9,162 bases of DNA from Moraxellaceae bacterium (GTDB lineage Bacteria > Pseudomonadota > Gammaproteobacteria > Pseudomonadales > UBA3067): assembly GCA_002401525.1 (NCBI GenBank), contig NVTH01000087.1:4486-13647 (forward strand), given 5' to 3'. Below, one piece after another: positions 1 through 6,231 of this stretch; positions within the stretch are counted from its first letter, which is position 1, and every line of letters begins with the position of its first letter. The notes beneath the pieces are model-generated. The model had not been told where the DNA came from, did not search any database, and was given only the letters and a program-made list of their open reading frames with translations. The position numbers were made by a program, and so were the translations under genes.

Positions 1-138
1 CTGCATCAATTTTCCCGTCCAAATGATATTAGAATGCCATAAACCCTACCCATCACCACTTATAAACGAATCCCTGCATGCCAAACCTAAATACTACTAT
101 GCTTTAGACACGGGCCATATTGGGAAGGTACTCATACG

Positions 139-519
139 ATGAAAAGGGTTGTGATCGCCGATGACAGTGTTTCAGCGCGTTTATTATTGAAACAGATGAT
201 TTTAGAATGCCTCCCCGACATTCCGATCCTGGAATTTAAGTCAGGCGAAGCGGTGACGAAGAATTTAGCTGAAATCAAGGATTGTTGGTTCCTCTTGGAT
301 ATGAATATGGCACCTCTAAATGGATTAGACACCATTAAACTTCTTCTCGATGAAGATATACCCCCCCACCATATCGCCATGGTAACGGCCAATAAATCCA
401 AAGAGCTGAAAAACAAATTAAAGACACTCGATATACTCTGTATTAATAAAGCCATTGAACCCCACGAATCTGAACAGTGCGTTGCCAAACTGGACGATTT
501 TTTCAAACTATCGAAATAA
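139..519 (+). CDS. Single-domain CheY-like response regulator
   Basis: A stand-alone phospho-receiver of 126 residues, the usual size of a REC domain with no output domain, so it must act by protein contact in the cytoplasm. The metal-binding acidic pair is D8-D9 (in VVIADDS), the phospho-acceptor is D54 (in LLDMNM), the switch Thr is T83 (in MVTAN) and the conserved Lys is K104. The residue after K104 is Ala, where most receivers have the cis-Pro of the KP motif; a Pro follows only at 108. It is first in a + strand operon and its stop TAA directly abuts the ATG of a CheC-like phosphatase, its most likely partner. The start ATG has a purine-rich GGGAAGG about 10 bases upstream. Which kinase feeds it cannot be seen here. 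The family call is firm; the role in controlling the downstream cyclic-di-GMP enzyme is inferred from gene order. Confidence 0.93.
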   Translation: MKRVVIADDSVSARLLLKQMILECLPDIPILEFKSGEAVTKNLAEIKDCWFLLDMNMAPLNGLDTIKLLLDEDIPPHHIAMVTANKSKELKNKLKTLDILCINKAIEPHESEQCVAKLDDFFKLSK

Positions 520-1158
520 ATGGGCCAGATCATGAACCAAAGCGAAAACACTGACATCTCTCTTGATTTTTTGGCTGAATCTCTAAATTTAGGTCTAGGG
601 CATGTAATCGATGAACTGAGTGAGATTTCGGAAAGCAGAATTGAGCTTCACGTTCCAGAAATAAACCTCATTCCAAAAACAGAAGCACTCGGCTTTACTA
701 AAGAACTGCGAGCGGAATCTAAAGCAATTTTTGTAAAACAGCAGTTCGCCGGAGACATAGAAGGTGAGGCCTTACTATTCTTTAGCGAAGATGAAAGCCT
801 CAAATTATTGAACGGATTACTTCCTGATTCGGATGCTACCTTGACGAACTTTGCAGACGTCGAAGAGGAAATGCTACTGGACATCACCAATGTGGCGGTG
901 ACTGGTGTGATATACGCTTTATCTAGCATTCTAGAATTAAGCATTGCAACCGAACTCCCCAAATGCGAGTACGGTCGCTTTGATGAAATCGAAGGCCAAA
1001 GCAATTTATTTGATGACGCTGAGGAAATGATTCTCTTTATTACCATCAGTTTTACCTTGGTCAGCAAGGACGCGAAGGCAGTCTTGTTATTTTTCCAGCA
1101 CAAAAATAGCTTTTCTAAACTGCATAAATCAATCTTGCAAAAATTAAAGTTGCAATAG
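520..1158 (+). CDS. CheC-like CheY-phosphate phosphatase
   Basis: A 212-residue protein of the CheC/CheX/FliY phosphatase family, which removes phosphate from CheY-type receivers. It carries two copies of the family signature [D/S]xxxExxN followed by 22 residues and a Pro. Site 1 fits exactly: D16, E20, N23, then P46. Site 2 keeps the spacing but has Asp for the catalytic Glu: E117, D121, N124, then P147. The length matches a two-site CheC. No membrane segment or signal peptide is seen. The ATG follows the stop of the receiver gene with no gap, suggesting translational coupling; a second ATG at 532 is an equally possible start because neither has a clear Shine-Dalgarno. The gene pair implies a dedicated receiver-phosphatase module outside a full chemotaxis operon. 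CheC is the better family label than CheX because of the duplicated signature. Confidence 0.85.
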   Translation: MGQIMNQSENTDISLDFLAESLNLGLGHVIDELSEISESRIELHVPEINLIPKTEALGFTKELRAESKAIFVKQQFAGDIEGEALLFFSEDESLKLLNGLLPDSDATLTNFADVEEEMLLDITNVAVTGVIYALSSILELSIATELPKCEYGRFDEIEGQSNLFDDAEEMILFITISFTLVSKDAKAVLLFFQHKNSFSKLHKSILQKLKLQ

Positions 1159-1164
1159 AGCGAT

Positions 1165-3312
1165 TTGATCCAATTGAACAATAAAGATTTCTATCTACAA
1201 GTACTAGGCCTAATGGATGTTGGACTCGTACTAATTAATAAAAATTATGAAGTGCAGCTATGGAATGGCTGGATGGAAAAATTATCAGGGTTCGAAGCGG
1301 ATGAAGTCATAGGGCATTCAATCTTCGATGTCTTTCCAGAAGTATCCGGTTCTCGAATAGACAAATCAATCAATAAAGCACTCAAACACAATTGTCCTTC
1401 TATCTTGTCATCCAAACTCACTCGGATAAATTTTCCGCTGTTTATCTCATCCTTTAGATCAAACGAAAAAAAACGCATAGAACAATCGATACTCATTAAA
1501 CCCATGGACTTAAGCGACAATAGTCGCTGTGCGGTTATTTCAATATCAGACATCAGCTCCAGCAAGCTAAGGGAAAAAGCCCTGCGAGAACAAACCACTA
1601 TCCTTAACAAGGTGATCAATCAACTCAAAGAAAAAGATCGCCACTTTAATGCTATTTTCGAAAACAACCAACAAGGGATACTGATATTTGACGGTGACGG
1701 CAGTGTCATTAATTCCAATCCAGCAGCAGAAGTAATGTTGGGCTACAACAATCGTCGCCTTAAGTCCTTGAAGATTCCTGCACTCATCGATGAACTACCA
1801 CAATACCTCTTTAAGAAAGGCAATGAAGATAAATTACAAAGCAAACTCCCTCTTTGTAATACTTCAATTGAAATGGCAATGCTGCCTGAATCTGGAAAGA
1901 AATTCCCTGTGGAATTAAACGCCAATGTGATTCCGTTCGATAACGCCCAAAATAAATACTTCGTCTTTTTTCACGACATCACTGAAAAAAAGCAAACTGA
2001 AATCATTCTTTATAAGATGGCTAGAAATGATAGTCTAACCGGCTTGCCCAATAGGTCGAGTTTTATAGAGGAATTGGATAAAACGATCCAACACTACAAA
2101 AGAAGAAACAACATTCTTTCACTGTTTTTTTTGGACTTGGATCGATTTAAATATGTCAATGATAGATTCGGACATGACGTTGGCAACCATCTTCTTATCG
2201 AAGTGGCCAAACGACTTAAACAATGTGTTCGCTCCACGGACACCGTGGCAAGGCTCTCCGGGGATGAGTTTGCCATACTGTTGCATGAACAAGAAAAGAT
2301 AGAACAAGCAGGAATGATTGCTAAAAATATAATTCTCAGCATATCAAAACCCTTTTTATTAGACGGCGCAAAAATCGATATCGCGGCAAGTATTGGCATT
2401 TCCTGCTTTCCTATGGATGGAGAAGATGCTGCCGTTTTACTCCGCAATGCCGATTTAGCAATGTATCAATCTAAGAAAGAAGGCGAAGGGCGTTATACTT
2501 TTTACACAGAAGAAATTAATCATTTGTTACAACAACGCTTAAAGATGGAGACGGAACTCAATATCGCGTTAAGAGACGGTGAATTTGTAATCCATTATCA
2601 ACCACAATACGACATCTGCAGCGGAAAAATTTGGGGAGCCGAAGCGCTATTACGGTGGCAACACCCACAAAAAGGACTAATTTTTCCCAATGAGTTTATC
2701 CCTATTGCAGAGGAATGCGGTGTAATCAACACAATATTAGACTGGGTGTTAGAAAACGCCTTAGTCGATGCGAAAACGCTTCTAAATAATTTTGGTGCTG
2801 AATTCAAAATCTCCATTAATCTGTCACCAAGACAGTTCGCTGACACGGGTTTGCCTCAAAAAATTGAAAAGATACTCAAAAAAGAAAATATTTCACCCGA
2901 ATCACTCATTTTAGACATTACTGAAGGGCATTTATTAGCCGAAAAAGATCATATCTTCGCGCTCTTAAATAATTTAAGGTCTATGGGTGTACACATTGCC
3001 ATCGACGACTTCGGCTCTGGCTACTCCTCCTTGTCCACGCTAAGAAAGCTGCCCATCGATCATCTTAAAATTGATAAAGAATTTCTTACCACTGACGCGG
3101 ACCCCACTAAACAAAAAAATCTTTTATCTTCCATCATCAATTTAGCACACTCATTGGAACTCACCGTCATTGCTGAAGGCGTGGAAAATAAAGATCAATA
3201 TGATCTGCTAATACAGCAACATTGTGACATTACGCAAGGTTTCTATACAAACCAAGCCGTAGCAATAAAGGAGTTTTGTAATCTGAGCGCCTCGAATAAT
3301 CAGTCGAGTTAG
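1165..3312 (+). CDS. PAS-PAS-GGDEF-EAL cyclic-di-GMP enzyme
   Basis: A 715-residue cytoplasmic sensor/enzyme for cyclic-di-GMP. Domains in order: PAS about 8-130; a helical linker 133-160; PAS about 161-275; GGDEF about 283-445; EAL about 455-705. No membrane helices are seen. In the GGDEF domain the metal ligand D324, N332 and an RSTD inhibitory site (356-359, five residues before the signature) are present, but the signature is SGDEF (365-369) and N341 stands where Asp usually binds the guanine base. In the EAL domain E493 (EALLRW), N552, D614-D615 (DDFGSGYSS loop), K635, E671 and Q691 match the known ligands and spacings, but the LEITE Glu is D584. The predicted start is TTG, 6 bases after the CheC-like gene; an AGAG precedes it. 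ATG at 1213 (residue 17) is an alternative but would cut into the first PAS domain. Net activity (synthesis, breakdown or both) cannot be decided. Confidence 0.9.
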   Translation: MIQLNNKDFYLQVLGLMDVGLVLINKNYEVQLWNGWMEKLSGFEADEVIGHSIFDVFPEVSGSRIDKSINKALKHNCPSILSSKLTRINFPLFISSFRSNEKKRIEQSILIKPMDLSDNSRCAVISISDISSSKLREKALREQTTILNKVINQLKEKDRHFNAIFENNQQGILIFDGDGSVINSNPAAEVMLGYNNRRLKSLKIPALIDELPQYLFKKGNEDKLQSKLPLCNTSIEMAMLPESGKKFPVELNANVIPFDNAQNKYFVFFHDITEKKQTEIILYKMARNDSLTGLPNRSSFIEELDKTIQHYKRRNNILSLFFLDLDRFKYVNDRFGHDVGNHLLIEVAKRLKQCVRSTDTVARLSGDEFAILLHEQEKIEQAGMIAKNIILSISKPFLLDGAKIDIAASIGISCFPMDGEDAAVLLRNADLAMYQSKKEGEGRYTFYTEEINHLLQQRLKMETELNIALRDGEFVIHYQPQYDICSGKIWGAEALLRWQHPQKGLIFPNEFIPIAEECGVINTILDWVLENALVDAKTLLNNFGAEFKISINLSPRQFADTGLPQKIEKILKKENISPESLILDITEGHLLAEKDHIFALLNNLRSMGVHIAIDDFGSGYSSLSTLRKLPIDHLKIDKEFLTTDADPTKQKNLLSSIINLAHSLELTVIAEGVENKDQYDLLIQQHCDITQGFYTNQAVAIKEFCNLSASNNQSS

Positions 3313-3316
3313 GGAT

Positions 3317-3649
3317 ATGAATGAGGAGTATCCTAAATTACTCATAGTCGACGATGATGAAATTAATAGGAATACCTTATGCTTCGCCTTAGACGAATTT
3401 GAGCTGGAGATACATGAAGCAGTCTCTGGCCCAGACGCGCTTAAAGCTGCATTACGTTATGAATATTGCCTTATCCTTATGGGCGATTTCGAAACCACTG
3501 AATTAGTTATTGCGCGTCTCGGTTTGAAAACCAACGCCACACTCCGCCTCAATAAGTTAAAGCGGAGCGTAGACAGCCTTGCGGCTAATGGTCAGTCATT
3601 GTCGAAAACAACCACCCCTCGTGCCACTTTCCCATCCCGGAGCTTTTGA
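3317..3649 (+). pseudogene. Truncated response regulator receiver (remnant)
   Basis: The first 55 residues are a normal receiver start: LLIVDDDEINRNTL carries the acidic cluster D12-D14, followed by a typical helix 1, strand 2 and helix 2, ending at CLILM. At this point a receiver should read D-x-x-M-P-x-M-x-G-F-E-T. Here the text jumps to GDFETTEL, as if about seven codons including the phospho-acceptor Asp were lost, although D57 sits one position off and could mimic it. After about residue 66 nothing matches a receiver: no strand-4 Thr, no strand-5 Lys-Pro. The last 19 codons are antisense to the 3' end of the alcohol dehydrogenase, so that tail is not native. The ATG lies 4 bases after the stop of the GGDEF-EAL gene, with AGGGAT overlapping that stop, so it was once the fourth gene of the operon. 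The output domain, if any, is missing. Confidence 0.75.
3542..3586. other. Two short hairpins between convergent genes
   Basis: Perfect arms CTCCGC (3542-3547) and GCGGAG (3562-3567) enclose a 14-base loop; next to it AGCC (3575-3578) and GGCT (3583-3586) enclose TTGC. They lie just past the dehydrogenase stop codon (minus strand) and beyond the recognisable part of the truncated receiver, so they could help end transcription from either side. Neither is followed by a T tract on either strand, so they are not standard intrinsic terminators. Confidence 0.3.
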
Positions 3650-4686
3650 ATTCCGATATTAATGTCATCCAAAGAAAACCGTTCTGAAATCATTTCATCC
3701 AATTTTAATATGCCGTTCATATAAGCTTCGACGTATCGCGGCATATCAATCCGAAAGCGGTTTGAACCCATCATCGAACCGATCACTCGTTTTTGCGACA
3801 ATACAATATCAATTGCAGGCAACTCAATGCTAACACCCAACGGGACGACACCCACCAGTACGAGGGTGCCGCCGCGACGAATCATGGCATAGGCTTGCTC
3901 TACTGTCGCTTTAAGCCCAATGGCCTCAAATGCAAAGTCCACTCCGCCCGAGGTCATTTCCAGCACTTTTCCGATGGCATCCCTATCACTGGCATTGACC
4001 ACATCGGTGGCCCCAAGAGTCGCTGCCAATTCAAGTTTCCAGGCGAAGGTATCAACGGCAATAATTCGTCCTGCACCCGCCATTCGACAACCTTGGATTA
4101 TAGAAAGACCGACGCCTCCACAGCCAATCACAACAGCGGTTTGCCCTGGTCGAATTTGCGCTGTATTAATTGCAGCGCCCAACCCAGTAGTTACTCCACA
4201 GCCAATTAATGCGGCCTGCTCGAGGGGCATGTCCTCACGAATTTTAACCAATCCATTGGCGGGAATAAGCATTTGTTCGGCAAATGAAGAAAGCCCCGCA
4301 AATTGTTGCATCGGCACACCATCTTTGGATAAACGCGGTTCTTCTTTTCTGCTGCGATTAAGTTCCTTTGTATTGTCGCAGAGATTACCGCTGCCGCTCA
4401 TGCAAAAATTACAGTGGCCGCAAAATTGAGATAAACATCCGATCACATGATCGCCTGGCTTAAATTCGGTCACATCTTCTCCCACCTGCTCGACCAAACC
4501 GGCGGGCTCATGTCCCAGCACCATAGGGGGCGGCATGGGCAATAATCCATCGATGACATGTAGATCGCTATGACATATACCACTGGCGGAAGTTCTTACC
4601 AGTACTTCCCGCCCCTTGGGTTTGCTGATTGAAATTTCTTCGATTTCAAGGGGGGTTTTAATCGCTCTTAAAACGGCTGCTTTCAT
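3592..4686 (-). CDS. Zinc-dependent alcohol dehydrogenase (MDR family)
   Basis: A 364-residue NAD(P)-dependent medium-chain dehydrogenase of the zinc alcohol dehydrogenase family, oxidising an alcohol to an aldehyde or ketone in the cytoplasm; the substrate is not readable. Catalytic zinc ligands are C38 (in GICHSD), H59 with E60 (in GHEPAG) and C163 (in GCGVTTG). The structural zinc is held by C89, C92, C95 and C103 (in CGHCNFC and NLC). The Rossmann glycines are GCGGVG (188-193), and D212 at the end of the next strand favours NAD over NADP. Length and layout match the class III/benzyl-alcohol-type branch, which often includes formaldehyde-glutathione dehydrogenases, but I cannot separate these. 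AAGGA lies 7 bases before the ATG, a good ribosome site. The gene is single, convergent with the signalling operon, and has about 220 bases upstream without a gene, where its promoter should lie; no clear -35/-10 pair was found. Confidence 0.93.
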   Translation of the reverse strand: MKAAVLRAIKTPLEIEEISISKPKGREVLVRTSASGICHSDLHVIDGLLPMPPPMVLGHEPAGLVEQVGEDVTEFKPGDHVIGCLSQFCGHCNFCMSGSGNLCDNTKELNRSRKEEPRLSKDGVPMQQFAGLSSFAEQMLIPANGLVKIREDMPLEQAALIGCGVTTGLGAAINTAQIRPGQTAVVIGCGGVGLSIIQGCRMAGAGRIIAVDTFAWKLELAATLGATDVVNASDRDAIGKVLEMTSGGVDFAFEAIGLKATVEQAYAMIRRGGTLVLVGVVPLGVSIELPAIDIVLSQKRVIGSMMGSNRFRIDMPRYVEAYMNGILKLDEMISERFSLDDINIGIQKLRDGKVARGVVVFDND

Positions 4687-4883
4687 TGGATTGTCCTTAT
4701 TATTTTATGTCTTAGTTGAACATTCATCCGGACGCTGGCCTAAGCTCACTATTTCAGTTCATAACATCGGAGTTAACCCAACTTTGGATAGTCCTATATC
4801 CCTGGAGGCCGTTAGTGTGGCATGAGAGTTCACATGCTGTCGAGCTAGCTTTCTGACGATTATGCTTTAATCTTTGCCTGAAC

Positions 4884-4913
4884 AAAAACCACGGCTAACA
4901 AAATACTACCGTG
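4884..4913 (-). terminator. Possible intrinsic terminator of the yqjG remnant
   Basis: On the minus strand CACGG and CCGTG form a 5-bp stem (6 with a T-G pair) around a 13- to 15-base AT-rich loop, followed by G and five T. The stem starts inside the last codons of the yqjG remnant and the T tract lies about 20 bases past its TAG. At the second copy (around 6212-6240) the corresponding stem is weaker and the T tract is absent. Confidence 0.4.
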
Positions 4914-5046
4914 ACCTGTTATGTGGCGAGTTGTAAACTACGTCAGGTCCAACCGGTACAATCCTAGTGGGATTATTGGTGTCGTGGCGATAGTAGTAGT
5001 GAGTTTTAATAGCTTCGAAATTCACGGTTTGCGCGATACCATTCTG
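4906..5046 (-). pseudogene. yqjG: 3' fragment of glutathionyl-hydroquinone reductase, copy A
   Basis: Read on the minus strand, this encodes the last 45 or so residues of a YqjG/ECM4-type glutathionyl-hydroquinone reductase (a GST-fold enzyme that reduces glutathionyl-hydroquinones), ending at TAG 4906-4908. Recognisable pieces are GIAQTVNF, IKTHYY, NPTRIVPVGP and SPHNRSR. Family positions that are intact in copy B are changed here: FEAIK for FDHIK, YRHDTNNP for YSHDTINP, GPDVVY for GPDIDY, so this is the more decayed copy. Upstream of GIAQ the expected RDLYQ sequence is gone and the frame runs into unrelated DNA. The remaining 270 or so residues of the enzyme are missing. It is a 141-base direct repeat of 6232-6372 with 12 differences and no gaps by hand count; weak similarity continues about 18 bases past the stop, showing DNA-level duplication. 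Confidence 0.8.
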
Positions 5047-5074
5047 GTTTCGGCTCTTGCTGGTAGCGTTACAT
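5046..5074 (+). other. attC-like 3' half-site before first cassette gene
   Basis: Starting where yqjG homology ends, GGTTTCGGCTCTTGC then TGGT then AGCGTTA resembles the right half (5596-5618) of the attC-like site downstream, GGTTGCCGTAGCTTGC then AGCGTTA. GTTACAT (5068-5074) would be the crossover box, with the cassette starting at T5069. The matching left half is absent. Resemblance was judged by eye, so this is suggestive only. Confidence 0.3.
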
Positions 5075-5095
5075 CTATATAGAGTGCAAAAATAT

Positions 5096-5569
5096 ATGCC
5101 AATAAAAATAAAGTTAGCTTTCTTCTGCTACGGTTTCAATGTGGTCGGCCTGTTTTTATTTGGACTTATCTATACTTTCAGTAATGAGTTTTTACCTTTT
5201 CATTCAGAAGCAATTCAAGCGTCTTGGGAAAGCCTCGATCAGTCCACTCAGGTACTTTATCTTGGCATGATGAAAACAGAGGGTGCTGGGTTTCTCTCCG
5301 CTGCGGTAGCCATCGGGATTTTAATGTCTATTCCATTTAAAAAGGGTGAGACATGGTCATATTGGGCAATGACCGTTATAGGTTTAGTTGAAAATGTGCC
5401 TGGTTTAATTGGTGCTTATAATACATCACAAGCAACACCAGCATCTTCGCCTTGGCAGCTCAGTTTATTGGGTATTATATTACTTATTGTTGGGCTAATA
5501 TTGTCACTCAATAATAATGCTAAAATAACCTGCCGAAATCAGGTTACTGCTGGCTCGCGACAGACCTAA
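5096..5569 (+). CDS. Four-helix membrane protein of unknown function
   Basis: A 157-residue protein I do not recognise. It has four hydrophobic segments at about 6-28, 62-80, 87-108 and 119-138, short loops, and a polar tail from about 139, so it should sit in the inner membrane. Possibly functional polar residues in or beside the helices are E63 (in KTEGAGF) and E99 (in GLVENVPG). I chose ATG 5096 over the upstream TTG at 5057 because AGAG lies 11 bases before it and because the upstream codons fall in the attC-like half-site. Its TAA stop is embedded in the box ACCTAAC of the attC-like site that separates it from the acetyltransferase gene, a typical arrangement for an integron cassette. 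The neighbours give no pathway clue. Similar small multi-helix proteins of unknown function are common cassette cargo. Confidence 0.7.
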   Translation: MPIKIKLAFFCYGFNVVGLFLFGLIYTFSNEFLPFHSEAIQASWESLDQSTQVLYLGMMKTEGAGFLSAAVAIGILMSIPFKKGETWSYWAMTVIGLVENVPGLIGAYNTSQATPASSPWQLSLLGIILLIVGLILSLNNNAKITCRNQVTAGSRQT

Positions 5570-5621
5570 CTAGGAAAGGCTTCGGACAACGAAAAGGTTG
5601 CCGTAGCTTGCAGCGTTATGA
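5564..5621 (+). other. attC-like integron recombination site
   Basis: A 58-base imperfect inverted repeat between two same-strand genes. ACCTAAC (5564-5570) matches the left-end consensus RYYYAAC exactly. It is followed by an 8-base spacer, the arm GCTTCGGACAAC (5579-5590), a 6-base loop, the arm GTTGCCGTAGC (5597-5607), a 7-base spacer and GTTATGA (5615-5621). The arms pair along 10 positions with one T-T mismatch and one unpaired A in the left arm, as in the extrahelical base that sets strand choice in true attC sites. Spacer lengths are close to those of the classic aadA-type attC as I recall it. The right box GTTATGA departs from the consensus GTTRRRY at two positions. No integrase gene is in the window. 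Confidence 0.5.
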
Positions 5622-5634
5622 AGCATAACAATTC

Positions 5635-6084
5635 ATGGAAGTGACAGAGATCTGCCTCGCCAAATACACAGATGCTAGAGAAATCTCTTTGCTCTCAAAA
5701 ACGCTCATTGAATACGATTTACCTACTACTAAATATACTGAAAAAAGAGTTAAAAGCGCCATTAGTCACGAATCCAAAAATGTGGCGGTAATGAGGCACG
5801 GGGGGAAATTGATTGGCTTTGGCATCATGACATACCTTGATAAGGTAGCAAATTTAGACTTACTAGCGGTTCTACCGGAATACCAAGGTGCTGGGTTAGC
5901 TCAAGAGATAGTCGCCTGGCTCGAAAAAGTCGCTTTAACCGCAGGCATATTGAACATTGAAGTTCAGGCAAGGGAAAGAAATCAAAAAGGCATCAAGTTC
6001 TATCAAAAATTAGGGTACAAAATAATTAAAAAAGTTCCAGGCGTTTATGGTACCGAAACTCAAGTTAGAATGGCTAAAAAATAG
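5635..6084 (+). CDS. GNAT-family N-acetyltransferase
   Basis: A 149-residue single-domain acetyltransferase using acetyl-CoA, cytoplasmic, of typical GNAT length. The acetyl-CoA pyrophosphate loop is EYQGAGLAQ (82-90; Q84, G85, G87, A89 fit Q/RxxGxG/A), preceded by the strand ANLDLLAVLPEY. Motif B is NQKGIKFYQKLGYK (116-129) with the usual F-Y pair at 122-123. The layout is close to RimI-like and small-molecule GNATs; the substrate cannot be told. The ATG lies 14 bases after the attC-like site and has no evident Shine-Dalgarno; a 6-bp hairpin GTTATG-AAG-CATAAC (5615-5629) ends 5 bases before the ATG and could mask or shape initiation. GNAT genes are among the commonest integron cassette cargo, which agrees with the flanking sites. 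Nothing links it functionally to the membrane-protein gene upstream. Confidence 0.88.
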   Translation: MEVTEICLAKYTDAREISLLSKTLIEYDLPTTKYTEKRVKSAISHESKNVAVMRHGGKLIGFGIMTYLDKVANLDLLAVLPEYQGAGLAQEIVAWLEKVALTAGILNIEVQARERNQKGIKFYQKLGYKIIKKVPGVYGTETQVRMAKK

Positions 6085-6089
6085 TGCTT

Positions 6090-6117
6090 ATCGGAATTGG
6101 CTTAACCCTATTCCGAT
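6090..6117. other. Strong hairpin after the acetyltransferase gene
   Basis: ATCGGAATTGG (6090-6100) pairs with CCTATTCCGAT (6107-6117) over 11 positions with one T-T mismatch and a 6-base loop. It begins 6 bases past the acetyltransferase stop, a position suited to a terminator or an mRNA-stabilising hairpin, but no T tract follows on the + strand. It overlaps, and is structurally exclusive with, the weaker attC-like candidate at 6100-6179. Confidence 0.45.
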
Positions 6118-6179
6118 TCGATGCACACCCCATAAGCCACAATTTTATGCCTCGCTTGAAATGCGAAGATAAGTTAGAG
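6100..6179 (+). other. Weak attC-like candidate after second cassette gene
   Basis: GCTTAAC (6100-6106) fits the left-box consensus RYYYAAC, and GTTAGAG (6173-6179) fits five or six of seven right-box positions. Between them the candidate arms CGATTCGATGC (6114-6124) and GCTTGAAATGCG (6154-6165) pair only with several bulges; an inner CATAA/TTATG stem (6131-6149) is perfect. If real, the acetyltransferase cassette would run from about 5616 to 6173. The pairing is poor enough that chance is possible. Confidence 0.22.
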
Positions 6180-6231
6180 AGCCAGTGGAAAAGTAAGATG
6201 CTTGTGATTTACAACCACGCTTAACATTTTT

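Noticed and set aside
1..42. Thirteen in-frame codons ending in TAA at the window edge as the tail of an upstream gene
   Set aside because: Too short to test and no recognisable motif; it may or may not be a real C-terminus.
3920..4429. 169-codon + strand ORF inside the dehydrogenase gene
   Set aside because: Antisense shadow of a clearly coding gene with all zinc ligands intact.
4888..4930. TAAC...GTTATGTGG inverted repeat at the end of each yqjG copy as a further attC site
   Set aside because: Only about 18 bases lie between the boxes, too short for attC arms, and most of it is yqjG coding sequence.
4921..5082. Open frame on the + strand of the repeat (53 codons, and 44 codons at 6247-6381) that could be a duplicated small protein
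   Set aside because: Differences between copies fall evenly on all three codon positions, while the minus strand reads clearly as the end of a YqjG/ECM4 protein; the + frame is a shadow.
5057..5095. Upstream TTG start adding 13 residues to the membrane protein
   Set aside because: The extra residues lie in the attC-like half-site, have no ribosome site, and the protein starts naturally at ATG 5096 just before the first helix.
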